Assembly (NCBI GenBank): GCA_021152555.1
Contig: JAGKVE010000012.1
Location: 1-39,406 of the forward strand
Reading direction: 5' to 3'
Length of the DNA: 39,406 nucleotides
Origin: Bacteroidia bacterium
Lineage (GTDB): Bacteria > Bacteroidota > Bacteroidia > Bacteroidales > Paludibacteraceae
In this document: positions 32,761-39,406 of the stretch, in pieces
Numbering within the stretch: the stretch's first letter is position 1
Layout: each line of letters opens with the position of its first letter
The notes under the pieces: model-generated
The model's database searches: none
Seen by the model: the letters and a program-made list of their open reading frames with translations, nothing else
What the model was told of the DNA's origin: nothing
Made by a program: the position numbers and the translations under genes

Positions 32761-33864
32761 ATGAAACTCAGCCAGTTTCGATTCAAACTGCCTGAGGAAC
32801 AAATCGCTCAGTTTCCTGCCTCATACCGAGATGAAGCGCGATTGATGATTCTTCATCGCAGGTCGGGAGAGATAGAGCATGTCCGTCTCCCCGAACTGGT
32901 GAATTACTTCGAAGAGGGCGATTTATTTGTTTTCAATGACTCGAAAGTTTTTCCGGCTCGCCTATGGGGACATAAGGAGAAAACAAACGCACTGATAGAG
33001 GTGTTCCTTCTGCGTGAATTAAACCATCGAACACGTTATTGGGATGTACTTGTTGACCCGGCACGCAAGATTCGAATCGGCAATAAACTGACTTTTGATG
33101 ATGATCCTGCAATCGTGGCTGAGGTGATAGATAATACAACCAGTCGCGGTCGTACTTTCCGTTTTCTCACCGATTATGACAATGAAGAGTTTGTGCCACG
33201 CTTGTATGCGCTGGGAAGTGCTCCTCTTCCGAGTTATATCCGCCGTCCGATGGATGAGGAAACAAAGCGTAAGTATGAAGAGATATTCCATGACCAGCCA
33301 GTAGCAGAAATGGATACGGAGCGTTACCAGACTGTTTTTGCCGATAAGATCGGAGCTGTCGCCGCGCCTTCATCAGGACTGCATTTCTCAAAACAACTTC
33401 TTAAACGGATGGAGATTCGCGGAATAGAAACTACTTTTATGACCAGCCATGTGTCATTGGGAATCTTCAAGGAGATTGATGTCGAGGATTTGACAAAGAA
33501 TAAGATGGAGTCCGAGCAAATCATTCTGCCTGAAATAATGGCTACGGCTGTCAATAAAGCGCATGAGAACCTGCACCGTGTATGCGCAGTCGGCACAGAA
33601 GTTATGCGCGCCTTGGAGCATGTGGTTGGTACTAACGGTCAACTGAAAGCGTACGACGGTTGGACCAACAAATTCATTTTCCCGCCATATCGATTCTCTG
33701 CTGCTAATTGTTTCTTCGTCAATTTCTATATGCCGCAGTCCAGCCAACTTCTTATGGTGGCCGCCTTCGCAGGATACGAAGAGACAATGCATGCGTACGA
33801 CGTGGCGGTTCAGGAAGGTTATCGTTTCGGTGACTATGGCGATGCAATGTTAATTATTGACTGA
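32761..33864 (+). CDS. queA: S-adenosylmethionine:tRNA ribosyltransferase-isomerase
   Basis: 367 residues from ATG 32761, where QueA proteins normally begin (MKLSQFRFKLPEEQIAQFP); an ATG at 32743 would add six residues. It makes epoxyqueuosine in tRNA. Diagnostic segments: NDSKVFPARLWGHK, LYALGSAPLPSYIRRP, ERYQTVFADKIGAVAAPSSGLHFS, EVMRALEHVVG, TNKFIFPPYRF. The stop overlaps ung as TGATG. Confidence 0.95.
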   Translation: MKLSQFRFKLPEEQIAQFPASYRDEARLMILHRRSGEIEHVRLPELVNYFEEGDLFVFNDSKVFPARLWGHKEKTNALIEVFLLRELNHRTRYWDVLVDPARKIRIGNKLTFDDDPAIVAEVIDNTTSRGRTFRFLTDYDNEEFVPRLYALGSAPLPSYIRRPMDEETKRKYEEIFHDQPVAEMDTERYQTVFADKIGAVAAPSSGLHFSKQLLKRMEIRGIETTFMTSHVSLGIFKEIDVEDLTKNKMESEQIILPEIMATAVNKAHENLHRVCAVGTEVMRALEHVVGTNGQLKAYDGWTNKFIFPPYRFSAANCFFVNFYMPQSSQLLMVAAFAGYEETMHAYDVAVQEGYRFGDYGDAMLIID

Positions 33865-34526
33865 TGAATGTACGAATAGACCCTTCTTGGCAACGCGTAT
33901 TGCAGACGGAGTTTGACAAGCCTTATTTCGAACTCCTCACGCAGTATGTCCGCCAGCAATATATGACCTGCCGGTGTTTCCCGCCGGCAGGACTTATTTT
34001 TAATGCCTTCGACTCATGTCCGTTCGATAAAGTGCGTGTGGTCATAATAGGTCAGGATCCATATCATGAGCCCGGACAGGCAATGGGACTCAGTTTCTCT
34101 GTTCCGGAAGGTGTGCCTATCCCGCCATCACTCATGAATATTTACAAGGAGATTTACCGCGATCTCGGTATTCCCATTCCCTCTTCGGGTGACTTACATC
34201 GCTGGGCGGAACAAGGAGTGTTGTTGCTGAATGCGACACTGACAGTAGAGGCGCATAAGGCAGGCAGCCATCAAGGAAAAGGATGGGAAGAACTGACGGA
34301 CGCTGCAATTATGGCTCTCAATAACGAACGCGAACATCTTGTGTTCATGTTATGGGGCTCTTATGCGCAGCGCAAAGGACAGTTCATCGATCGGAAAAAA
34401 CATCTGGTCCTGCAAACATCCCATCCGTCCCCTCTATCCGTTTATCGCGGTTTTGACGGATGTGGACATTTTTCTGCCGCAAATAAATATTTAGAGAAAA
34501 ACGGCATGCCGCCTATCCAATGGTAA
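33864..34526 (+). CDS. ung: Uracil-DNA glycosylase, family 1
   Basis: 220 residues. VVIIGQDPYHEPGQAMGLSFSVPEGVPIPPSL contains catalytic Asp (about 65); GVLLLNATLTVEAHKAGSH and HPSPLSVYRGFDGCGHFSAAN are the other family motifs. Removes uracil from DNA. Sits directly before polA, a sensible base-excision-repair pairing. Confidence 0.96.
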   Translation: MNVRIDPSWQRVLQTEFDKPYFELLTQYVRQQYMTCRCFPPAGLIFNAFDSCPFDKVRVVIIGQDPYHEPGQAMGLSFSVPEGVPIPPSLMNIYKEIYRDLGIPIPSSGDLHRWAEQGVLLLNATLTVEAHKAGSHQGKGWEELTDAAIMALNNEREHLVFMLWGSYAQRKGQFIDRKKHLVLQTSHPSPLSVYRGFDGCGHFSAANKYLEKNGMPPIQW

Positions 34527-34535
34527 AATACTGCT

Positions 34536-36851
34536 ATGAAAAAACTTCTTCTCATTGACGCTTACGCGATGATTTTTCGCGCATACTATGCCTTTATCCG
34601 TGCGCCGCGAATGAATAGTAAAGGTGAGAATACCTCTGCTATATTTGGGTTTGCAATCACCTTAGACGACCTGATTCGCAAAATCAATCCGACTCATATC
34701 GGTGTCGCTTTTGACCCTGCAGGAGGAACGTTTCGTCATGAGGCATATGAGCAGTACAAAGCGCAACGTCCGGAGACGCCGGAGGATATACGAAAAGCAG
34801 TTCCGGTTATCAAGAATCTGCTTGCCGCGATGAATATCCCGGTACTTGAAGTACCCGGTTTTGAAGCGGATGACGTTATTGGTACACTCTCAAAAAAAGG
34901 GGAGGAGGCCGGCTATGAAGTCTATATGGCGACACCCGATAAGGATTATGGACAATTGGTTACGGAGCATGTTTTTATGTACCGTCCGCGTCATACGGGG
35001 GGCTTTGAACTAATGGGACCGCGAGAAGTATGTGCCAAGTACGGCATCAAGCACCAAACGCAGGTAATCGAATTGTTGGGACTGATGGGTGATGCGAGCG
35101 ATAATATACCCGGCTGTAAAGGGGTGGGAGAGAAGACGGCTGTCGCCCTGTTACATCAGTTCGGGACGATTGATTATATGTTGGCGCATACAGACGAGAT
35201 TAAGGGAGCTTTGCGCCAGAAAGTGGAGAGTCAGGCGGAGGAAATCAGGTTCTCACGTTTTCTGGCGACCATACGTACAGATGTACCTATTACGTTGGAC
35301 GAACAGCTACTTGAAAAGAAAGAGCCCGATGTCAACGCTCTTTCGGTTCTCTATCGTGAGTTGGAGTTTAATACACTTCTCAAAAAAATAAGCCCTTCCG
35401 TTACGCCTGTAGCTGCGGTTACTGCCAAGAAGCCTGCGAAGCCTGCTGATACAAACCAACTGGACCTTTTTGCTGAAGTGAACGGAGATAATTCTCCGGC
35501 CCAAACAGAACAAGAAGAAAAATTCGATACGATTGAGAATCGCCTGTGTCAGTACCTCCTCAATCCTGAAGTCGCATTCAATCCGAATAAAGAGCCCGAC
35601 TGGGAAGCGCTCAAAGCAGATCCCAATTTATGGAACTTATATAATGAAGTAGAGTTGCCATTAGTCCCGGTATTACGCGAGATGGAGGCTGCCGGTGTAC
35701 GGTTTGACGTGGAAAAACTCAAACATGCAGAGACAACGCTTTCAAACGAACAGAAGGAGTTGGAACAACGTATCTATACGCTTGCAGGGGAGACTTTCAA
35801 TATCAACAGCCCCAAACAAGTGGGCGAATTGCTGTTCGATAAACTCCAACTGGATAGCAAGGCAAAGAAGTCTAAGACGGGGCAGTATTCGACATCCGAA
35901 GAGATTCTGGTTTCGCTCAAAGAACGTCATCCGATTGTCGGGGTTATCCTTGATTACCGTGCGTTGAATAAGCTGATTACTACCTATATCGCCGCATTGC
36001 CGAGTTACATAGCCGCGGACGGCAAGATACACACCACCTATAACCAGACAGTAACAGCTACAGGGCGTCTCTCGAGCAGTAATCCGAACCTTCAGAACCT
36101 GCCTATTCGCTCCGAGCGTGGCAAACTTATTCGCGAGGCGGTTATCCCGGAAGACGGATGTCTGTTCCTTAGTGCCGACTACAGTCAGATAGAGTTACGT
36201 CTTTTGGCGCATATGAGCAGGGACGAACATCTTCTTAATGCCTTTAAGTCCGGTCAGGATATTCATGCTGCGACAGCGGCCCGCATCTTCAAACAACCTA
36301 TTGAAGAGATTACCAAGGACCAGCGTCGTAGAGCCAAGACGGCTAATTTTGGTATCATATATGGTATCTCCGCTTTCGGTTTGGCGCAGCAACTTGACTG
36401 TTCCCGAGCTGAGGCAAAGCAACTGATAGACGATTATTTCGCCGCCTTCCCGCGTGTGATTACCTATATAGAATCGCAGAAAGAAATTGCCCGTCAAAAG
36501 GGCTACGCGGAGACACTGTTCGGCCGTAAACGTTACTTGCCGGATATTCATTCGCAGAATGCCACCGTGCGTTCTTTTGCTGAGCGAAACGCCGTCAACG
36601 CACCTATTCAGGGAACGGCTGCAGATATCATCAAAATGGCGATGGTCTCAATCCACCGCCGGTTGAAGCAAGAGGGGCTTCGTGCGCAGATGATTATGCA
36701 GGTTCATGACGAACTCAATTTCAATGTACCGGCAGATGAGGTCAGCCGCGTGCGCGAGATAGTAGTGAGCGAAATGCAGAACGCCGTTCATCTGTCTGTT
36801 CCGTTGATTGCCGAGTGCGGAGTAGGGAAAAACTGGTTAGAAGCGCACTGA
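34536..36851 (+). CDS. polA: DNA polymerase I lacking the 3'-5' exonuclease domain
   Basis: 771 residues against 900-950 in most homologues. The 5' nuclease domain (1-290) is complete: DAYAMIFRAYYAF, FEADDVIGTL, TPDKDYGQLV, GLMGDASDNIPGCKGVGEKTA. The polymerase domain (about 360-771) has motif A LSADYSQIELR (about 546), motif B RRRAKTANFGIIYG (about 598-610) and motif C MQVHDELNF (about 720). Between them only ~70 residues remain (QLDLFAEVNGD...RLCQYLLNPEVAF), without the DxE, NxxxD or YxxxD motifs of the exonuclease; the ~190-residue domain has been deleted rather than inactivated. Nick translation and Okazaki-fragment processing would persist without proofreading. Confidence 0.95.
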   Translation: MKKLLLIDAYAMIFRAYYAFIRAPRMNSKGENTSAIFGFAITLDDLIRKINPTHIGVAFDPAGGTFRHEAYEQYKAQRPETPEDIRKAVPVIKNLLAAMNIPVLEVPGFEADDVIGTLSKKGEEAGYEVYMATPDKDYGQLVTEHVFMYRPRHTGGFELMGPREVCAKYGIKHQTQVIELLGLMGDASDNIPGCKGVGEKTAVALLHQFGTIDYMLAHTDEIKGALRQKVESQAEEIRFSRFLATIRTDVPITLDEQLLEKKEPDVNALSVLYRELEFNTLLKKISPSVTPVAAVTAKKPAKPADTNQLDLFAEVNGDNSPAQTEQEEKFDTIENRLCQYLLNPEVAFNPNKEPDWEALKADPNLWNLYNEVELPLVPVLREMEAAGVRFDVEKLKHAETTLSNEQKELEQRIYTLAGETFNINSPKQVGELLFDKLQLDSKAKKSKTGQYSTSEEILVSLKERHPIVGVILDYRALNKLITTYIAALPSYIAADGKIHTTYNQTVTATGRLSSSNPNLQNLPIRSERGKLIREAVIPEDGCLFLSADYSQIELRLLAHMSRDEHLLNAFKSGQDIHAATAARIFKQPIEEITKDQRRRAKTANFGIIYGISAFGLAQQLDCSRAEAKQLIDDYFAAFPRVITYIESQKEIARQKGYAETLFGRKRYLPDIHSQNATVRSFAERNAVNAPIQGTAADIIKMAMVSIHRRLKQEGLRAQMIMQVHDELNFNVPADEVSRVREIVVSEMQNAVHLSVPLIAECGVGKNWLEAH

Positions 36852-36852
36852 G

Positions 36853-36890
36853 ACATTTACAATTTCGTCATTTACAAATTTACTATGTAC
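36853..36890. repeat. Degenerate short repeats (CATTTAC/AATTTAC type) between polA and DUF4886
   Basis: CATTTAC, AATTTCGT, CATTTAC, AAATTTAC, TATGTAC, CATTTAT. Units alternate between 7 and 8 nt. The array covers the DUF4886 start codon. Confidence 0.45.
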
Positions 36891-37658
36891 CATTTATATT
36901 GTGCCATAGTACTTGTCATCCGCATCCTTTGTATAGGCAATTCGTTCTCATGGGATGCTGTTGAGCAAGAATTGGTTCCGCTATGCGATGCCAAAGGAGT
37001 GCAGGTAGAGGTGCATAACCTTTATTACGGCGGTTGTTCTTTGCAGCAGCATGTTCAGTTTCTTATGCGTGATACAGCGGCATATTCCCATCGCGTGTGT
37101 ACGAACAATGCGCCGCGTGTTGTCAAGGATACTATCTCTTTGCGCCAGGCACTGAAGGACGGTAAGTATGATTTTATCTCTTTTCAGCAAGCGAGCCATG
37201 ATAGCGGGATACGGGGTTCCTACGAACCATGGTTGTCGCATCTTATTGATACCGTGCGAGCGTACCAGCCCGAGGCGCAGTTATGCTGGCTACAGACTTG
37301 GGCATATAGCCGTGATGCCGGGCATCCTGCTTATCCGCGATATCATTCTAATCAGCAGGAAATGTGGGATAGCATTCAATCTTGCACGCTCTATGTATTG
37401 GAGAAAAAACATCTGATGCTTATACCTTGCGGTGACGCCATTCAGCGTGCGCGAAAGACACGTCTCGGAGACACTATGTGCAGGGACGGCTATCATCTTA
37501 ATTACACGTATGGACGTTATACCGCTTCGTGCGTATGGTATGAGGTCGTCACCGGCAAGGATGTGCGGCATAACCGATACCGTAATCCGAATATGACATG
37601 TGCGCAGCAACGTATTGCCCAGCGTGTGGCCCACCAGGCCGTTAGAAATAACAAATAG
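36885..37658 (+). CDS. DUF4886 domain protein (SGNH-hydrolase-like)
   Basis: 257 residues. ILCIGNSFSWDAVEQELVPL carries the GNSF nucleophile block, YDFISFQQASHDSG the second block, and DGYHLNYTYGRYTASCVWYE the DxxH catalytic block, as in SGNH/GDSL-like DUF4886 enzymes, which are mostly secreted esterases. The N-terminus (MYHLYCAIVLVIRIL) is short for a signal peptide and its first codons lie in a short-repeat tract, so the original leader may have been lost. Followed by a bidirectional terminator. Confidence 0.8.
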   Translation: MYHLYCAIVLVIRILCIGNSFSWDAVEQELVPLCDAKGVQVEVHNLYYGGCSLQQHVQFLMRDTAAYSHRVCTNNAPRVVKDTISLRQALKDGKYDFISFQQASHDSGIRGSYEPWLSHLIDTVRAYQPEAQLCWLQTWAYSRDAGHPAYPRYHSNQQEMWDSIQSCTLYVLEKKHLMLIPCGDAIQRARKTRLGDTMCRDGYHLNYTYGRYTASCVWYEVVTGKDVRHNRYRNPNMTCAQQRIAQRVAHQAVRNNK

Positions 37659-37686
37659 CAGAAACAAACAAAGCTACATCCAAAAT

Positions 37687-37730
37687 AAAAAACTCACTTG
37701 AAAGTGAACTTTCAGATGAGTTTTCTTTTT
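37687..37730. terminator. Bidirectional terminator between DUF4886 and tRNA-Arg
   Basis: AAAACTCA (37689-37696) pairs with TGAGTTTT (37717-37724), with an internal GAAAGT/ACTTTC helix extending the stem. T-rich on the plus side (TTTTCTTTTT) and, on the minus side, TGAGTTTTTTATTTT, so it can end both genes. Confidence 0.75.
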
Positions 37731-37735
37731 GTATG

Positions 37736-37809
37736 TGATCCATGCAGGATTCAAACCTGCAACCCCCACATCCGTAGTGTGGTACTCTATTCAGTTGAGC
37801 TAATGGACC
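37736..37809 (-). tRNA. tRNA-Arg (anticodon ACG)
   Basis: 74 nt that fold fully: acceptor GGTCCAT/ATGGATC, D-stem GCTC/GAGT, anticodon stem CCACA/TGTGG with loop CTACGGA (anticodon ACG), T-stem GCAGG/CCTGC with loop TTTGAAT, discriminator A. CCA is not encoded. It has its own promoter and a hairpin-rich leader. Confidence 0.93.
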
Positions 37810-37817
37810 CGGAGGTG

Positions 37818-37870
37818 TCTCCGTTAATCGGAGAAACCGGCCTCCGCCGGAAGAGGTTTATCGTACCTCT
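37818..37870 (-). other. Three consecutive hairpins in the tRNA-Arg leader
   Basis: TCTCCG-TTAAT-CGGAGA (37818-37834), CCGGC-CTCC-GCCGG (37837-37850) and AGAGGT-TTATCGT-ACCTCT (37852-37870), all with perfect arms, lie between the tRNA promoter and the tRNA 5' end. They may direct 5' processing, or be a small RNA sharing the transcript. Confidence 0.65.
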
Positions 37871-37886
37871 CTAACGAAAAAGCGTG

Positions 37887-37918
37887 CAAAGGTACTGCTT
37901 TTTTTTGAATTGACCAAA
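37887..37918 (-). promoter_or_regulatory. Promoter of tRNA-Arg
   Basis: Minus strand TTTG (37918-37915), 20-nt spacer, TACCTTTG (37894-37887). The spacer ends in AAAAAAAAGCAG, nearly the same as at the AAA ATPase promoter. Confidence 0.75.
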
Positions 37919-37965
37919 TATTTTGAGCTTTTTTTTAAAAAAAAATGCAAATTAGCCACTTTTAA

Positions 37966-37997
37966 CTTGCTGATTTGAAAAAAAAGCAGTAAATTTG
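37966..37997 (+). promoter_or_regulatory. Promoter of nadC
   Basis: CTTG (37966-37969, weak -33), 20-nt spacer, TAAATTTG (37990-37997), 25 nt before ATG 38023. Diverges from the tRNA-Arg promoter. Confidence 0.6.
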
Positions 37998-38022
37998 CAC
38001 GCAAATTAGAATTTTTAGCACT

Positions 38023-38937
38023 ATGGACAAACAAGAACTTCGTAAACTGATTACAATCTGGTTTGAGGAGGATATCCGTGATGGTGATCATACCTCTCTC
38101 AGTTGTATCCCTCCGACGCAGACAGGTTGTCAGCAGTTGATTATTAAAGATACCGGTGTGCTCGCCGGAGTAGAGGTAGCGAAAGAGATTATCGCTTATT
38201 TTGACCCGGAGTGTAGGGTAGAGCAGTTCCTCCACGACGGCGACCATGTGAAGCCGGGCGATGTTGCCTTCAAAGTGTATGGCAAGGAACTGAGTCTTTT
38301 GCAGATAGAGCGCACTATGCTCAATGTTATGCAGCGTATGTCCGGTGTGGCAACGACTGCGCATAAGTATCAAAGTCTCATTGAGGACACCGGATGTCAT
38401 GTGCTTGATACGCGCAAAACGACTCCCGGTCTCCGCTACTTGGAGAAAGAGGCGGTTGTGCTTGGCGGAGGAATGAACCACCGTATCGGGTTGTTTGATA
38501 TGATTTTGCTCAAGGATAATCATGTGGACTTTGCGGGCGGCATAACGAATGCCCTCACGCGAGCACGCGATTATTTAAAGAAGAAAGCGGCGGAGGGACA
38601 GACCGAGCGTTTTCTGAATATGAAGATTGAGATAGAGGTGCGTAATTTTGACGAGATTCGCGAAGCGTTGGCTACGAATATCCCGGACCGCATCATGCTC
38701 GATAATTTCACGCCGGCCAAGACAAAGGAAGCAGTGGAGCTCATCCGTGCGTGGGAAAAGACGGCAGGCCGTCACATGGAGATTGAGTCTTCGGGCGGCA
38801 TAACGATTGATACCATCCGTTCTTATGCCGAGCAAGGTGTGGACTTTGTTTCCGTCGGCGCTCTAACGCATAGTTACAAGAGTCTTGATATGAGTTTCAA
38901 GGCGGTGAAAGAGTCGAAAGTCGAAAGTCGAAAGTAG
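38023..38937 (+). CDS. nadC: Nicotinate-nucleotide pyrophosphorylase (quinolinate phosphoribosyltransferase)
   Basis: 304 residues; forms nicotinate mononucleotide from quinolinate and PRPP in NAD synthesis. DTRKTTPGLRYLEKEAVVLGGG, HRIGLFDMILLKDNH, NMKIEIEVRNFDE, IMLDNFTP and ESSGGITIDTIRSYAEQGVDFVSVGALTHS are diagnostic. The C-terminal residues ESKVESRK and the TAG stop are encoded by the first heptads of a family-A array, so the native C-terminus has probably been replaced by the repeat. Confidence 0.96.
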   Translation: MDKQELRKLITIWFEEDIRDGDHTSLSCIPPTQTGCQQLIIKDTGVLAGVEVAKEIIAYFDPECRVEQFLHDGDHVKPGDVAFKVYGKELSLLQIERTMLNVMQRMSGVATTAHKYQSLIEDTGCHVLDTRKTTPGLRYLEKEAVVLGGGMNHRIGLFDMILLKDNHVDFAGGITNALTRARDYLKKKAAEGQTERFLNMKIEIEVRNFDEIREALATNIPDRIMLDNFTPAKTKEAVELIRAWEKTAGRHMEIESSGGITIDTIRSYAEQGVDFVSVGALTHSYKSLDMSFKAVKESKVESRK

Positions 38938-38974
38938 AAAGACAAAAGTCGAAAGTCGAAAGTAGAAAGTCGAA
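38912..38974 (+). repeat. Nine-unit heptad array, family A, at the nadC 3' end
   Basis: AGTCGAA x3, AGTAGAA, AGACAAA, AGTCGAA x2, AGTAGAA, AGTCGAA, with no break in register. It supplies the nadC stop codon and ends 3 nt before the convergent pectinesterase stop at 38978. Confidence 0.92.
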
Positions 38975-38977
38975 AGA

Positions 38978-39406
38978 CTATTTCAGCCAGGTTTTGGGAT
39001 TAAGTTTGGTGCCGTCAGGTAGAATGGGTTTCCGGAGAACGGAGACCCATTTTGGTCTGCCGACGGAGTTGTCTTGAGAGCGGTATTCATAACTGTACGG
39101 ACACGGGTTTTCAGGATTGAACCCTTCTTTGTCTTTGACCAAGCCGGTGTGCCATCCTTCGGGATTGAGAATCCCTTCGTCCCATGTAGTGTATGCCCAG
39201 ACGGTTTCTCCCCACCATCTCCATGGACGGGCAAGATAGACTTCAAACCTCACCCCACCCCTCTCCTTATGGAGAGGGTTTTCCTCCCTTGAGGGGAGGT
39301 TAGGAGGGGTTGTCAACTCATCCTCTGTAGCCAGACGAATGTGACATTTATAAAACAGCAATCCTCTATTGCTCTCCCCTTTTTCTCCCTCCCTTGAGGG
39401 GAGGGG
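38978..39406 (-). CDS. C-terminal part of a probable pectinesterase (CE8), 5' end outside window
   Basis: The minus-strand frame is open from the right edge to TAG 38980-38978 (142 codons visible). FYKCHIRLATEDEL, then VYLARPWRWWGETVWAYTTWDEGILNPEGW match the end of the CE8 beta-helix (YLGRPW and GW motifs); CE8 enzymes demethylate pectin, fitting the two pectate lyases. Two GC-rich hairpin elements are translated inside it, as PLPSREGEKGES at the edge and PPNLPSREENPLHKERGG just before VYLARPW. The family call rests on these motifs only, since the catalytic Asp/Arg segments lie outside the window or are altered (ARPW rather than GRPW). Confidence 0.65.
   Translation of the reverse strand, partial: PLPSREGEKGESNRGLLFYKCHIRLATEDELTTPPNLPSREENPLHKERGGVRFEVYLARPWRWWGETVWAYTTWDEGILNPEGWHTGLVKDKEGFNPENPCPYSYEYRSQDNSVGRPKWVSVLRKPILPDGTKLNPKTWLK
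39249..39311. repeat. Double GC-rich hairpin element inside the pectinesterase gene
   Basis: CCCTCTCC-TTAT-GGAGAGGG (39259-39278) and CCTCCC-TTGAG-GGGAGG (39283-39299), bracketed by CCTCACCCC and TTAGGAGGGG. Translated as PPNLPSREENPLHKERGG. Confidence 0.8.
39385..39406. repeat. GC-rich hairpin element cut by the window edge
   Basis: CTCCCTCCC-TTGA-GGGGAGGGG. The half CCTCCCTTGAGGGGAGG is the same sequence as in the element at 39249-39311. Confidence 0.75.

Overview
The window is chromosomal DNA from a member of the phylum Bacteroidota, most likely order Bacteroidales. The evidence is: (i) Bacteroidetes-type promoters (TTTG at about -33, TAnnTTTG at about -7, spacer almost always 20 nt) and no Shine-Dalgarno dependence; (ii) a type IX secretion (T9SS) core cluster in the order porP-gldK-gldL-gldM-gldN, plus porQ elsewhere; (iii) a frdCAB fumarate reductase operon, a DPE2-type 4-alpha-glucanotransferase and a fused SpmA/SpmB protein. 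The genus cannot be fixed from the sequence alone. There are no phage genes, CRISPR arrays or classical IS elements.

Layout. 1-10.3 kb: the start of an unknown minus-strand gene, an AAA ATPase gene bracketed by a 59-bp direct repeat, a helix-hairpin-helix (HhH) outer-membrane-type protein, a flippase-like membrane protein, MalQ, IspH, Cmk and PorQ. 10.4-14.6 kb: frdC-frdA-frdB, interrupted by a four-helix-bundle (S23 family) gene; FrdA carries a ~93-residue Ala/Lys/Glu-rich N-terminal extension. 14.6-20.3 kb: a secreted endonuclease/exonuclease/phosphatase-family protein converging on two tandem PL1 pectate lyases; all three share a short C-terminal tail that may be a T9SS sorting signal. 20.3-23.9 kb: YbeY, an intergenic 11-bp-period repeat, SpmA/B, a methyltransferase and a cobalamin adenosyltransferase. 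23.9-36.9 kb: a compact collinear run of DUF2795, the T9SS core, ftsX, DUF3098, uppP, truB, queA, ung and polA; this PolA lacks the 3'-5' exonuclease domain. 36.9-39.4 kb: DUF4886, tRNA-Arg(ACG), nadC and the C-terminus of a probable pectinesterase.

How the genes fit together: the T9SS core is probably the exporter for the pectin-degrading enzymes, while frdCAB and malQ point to fermentative saccharolytic metabolism.

The most unusual signals are not genes. First, several families of degenerate 7-bp tandem repeats are scattered between genes and inside conserved genes (malQ three times, ispH two or three times, the HhH gene about five times, the nadC end), where they read through as low-complexity peptides. 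A pair of inverted heptad arrays flanks the S23 gene inside the frd operon. Second, three divergent gene pairs use near-symmetrical bidirectional promoters built on a shared ~16-bp TTTGCACATRTGCAAA palindrome, several firing almost directly onto the start codon. Third, there is an uninterrupted 16-unit 11-bp periodic repeat. Fourth, GC-rich CCTCCC/GGGAGG hairpin elements lie inside signal-peptide and enzyme coding sequence.
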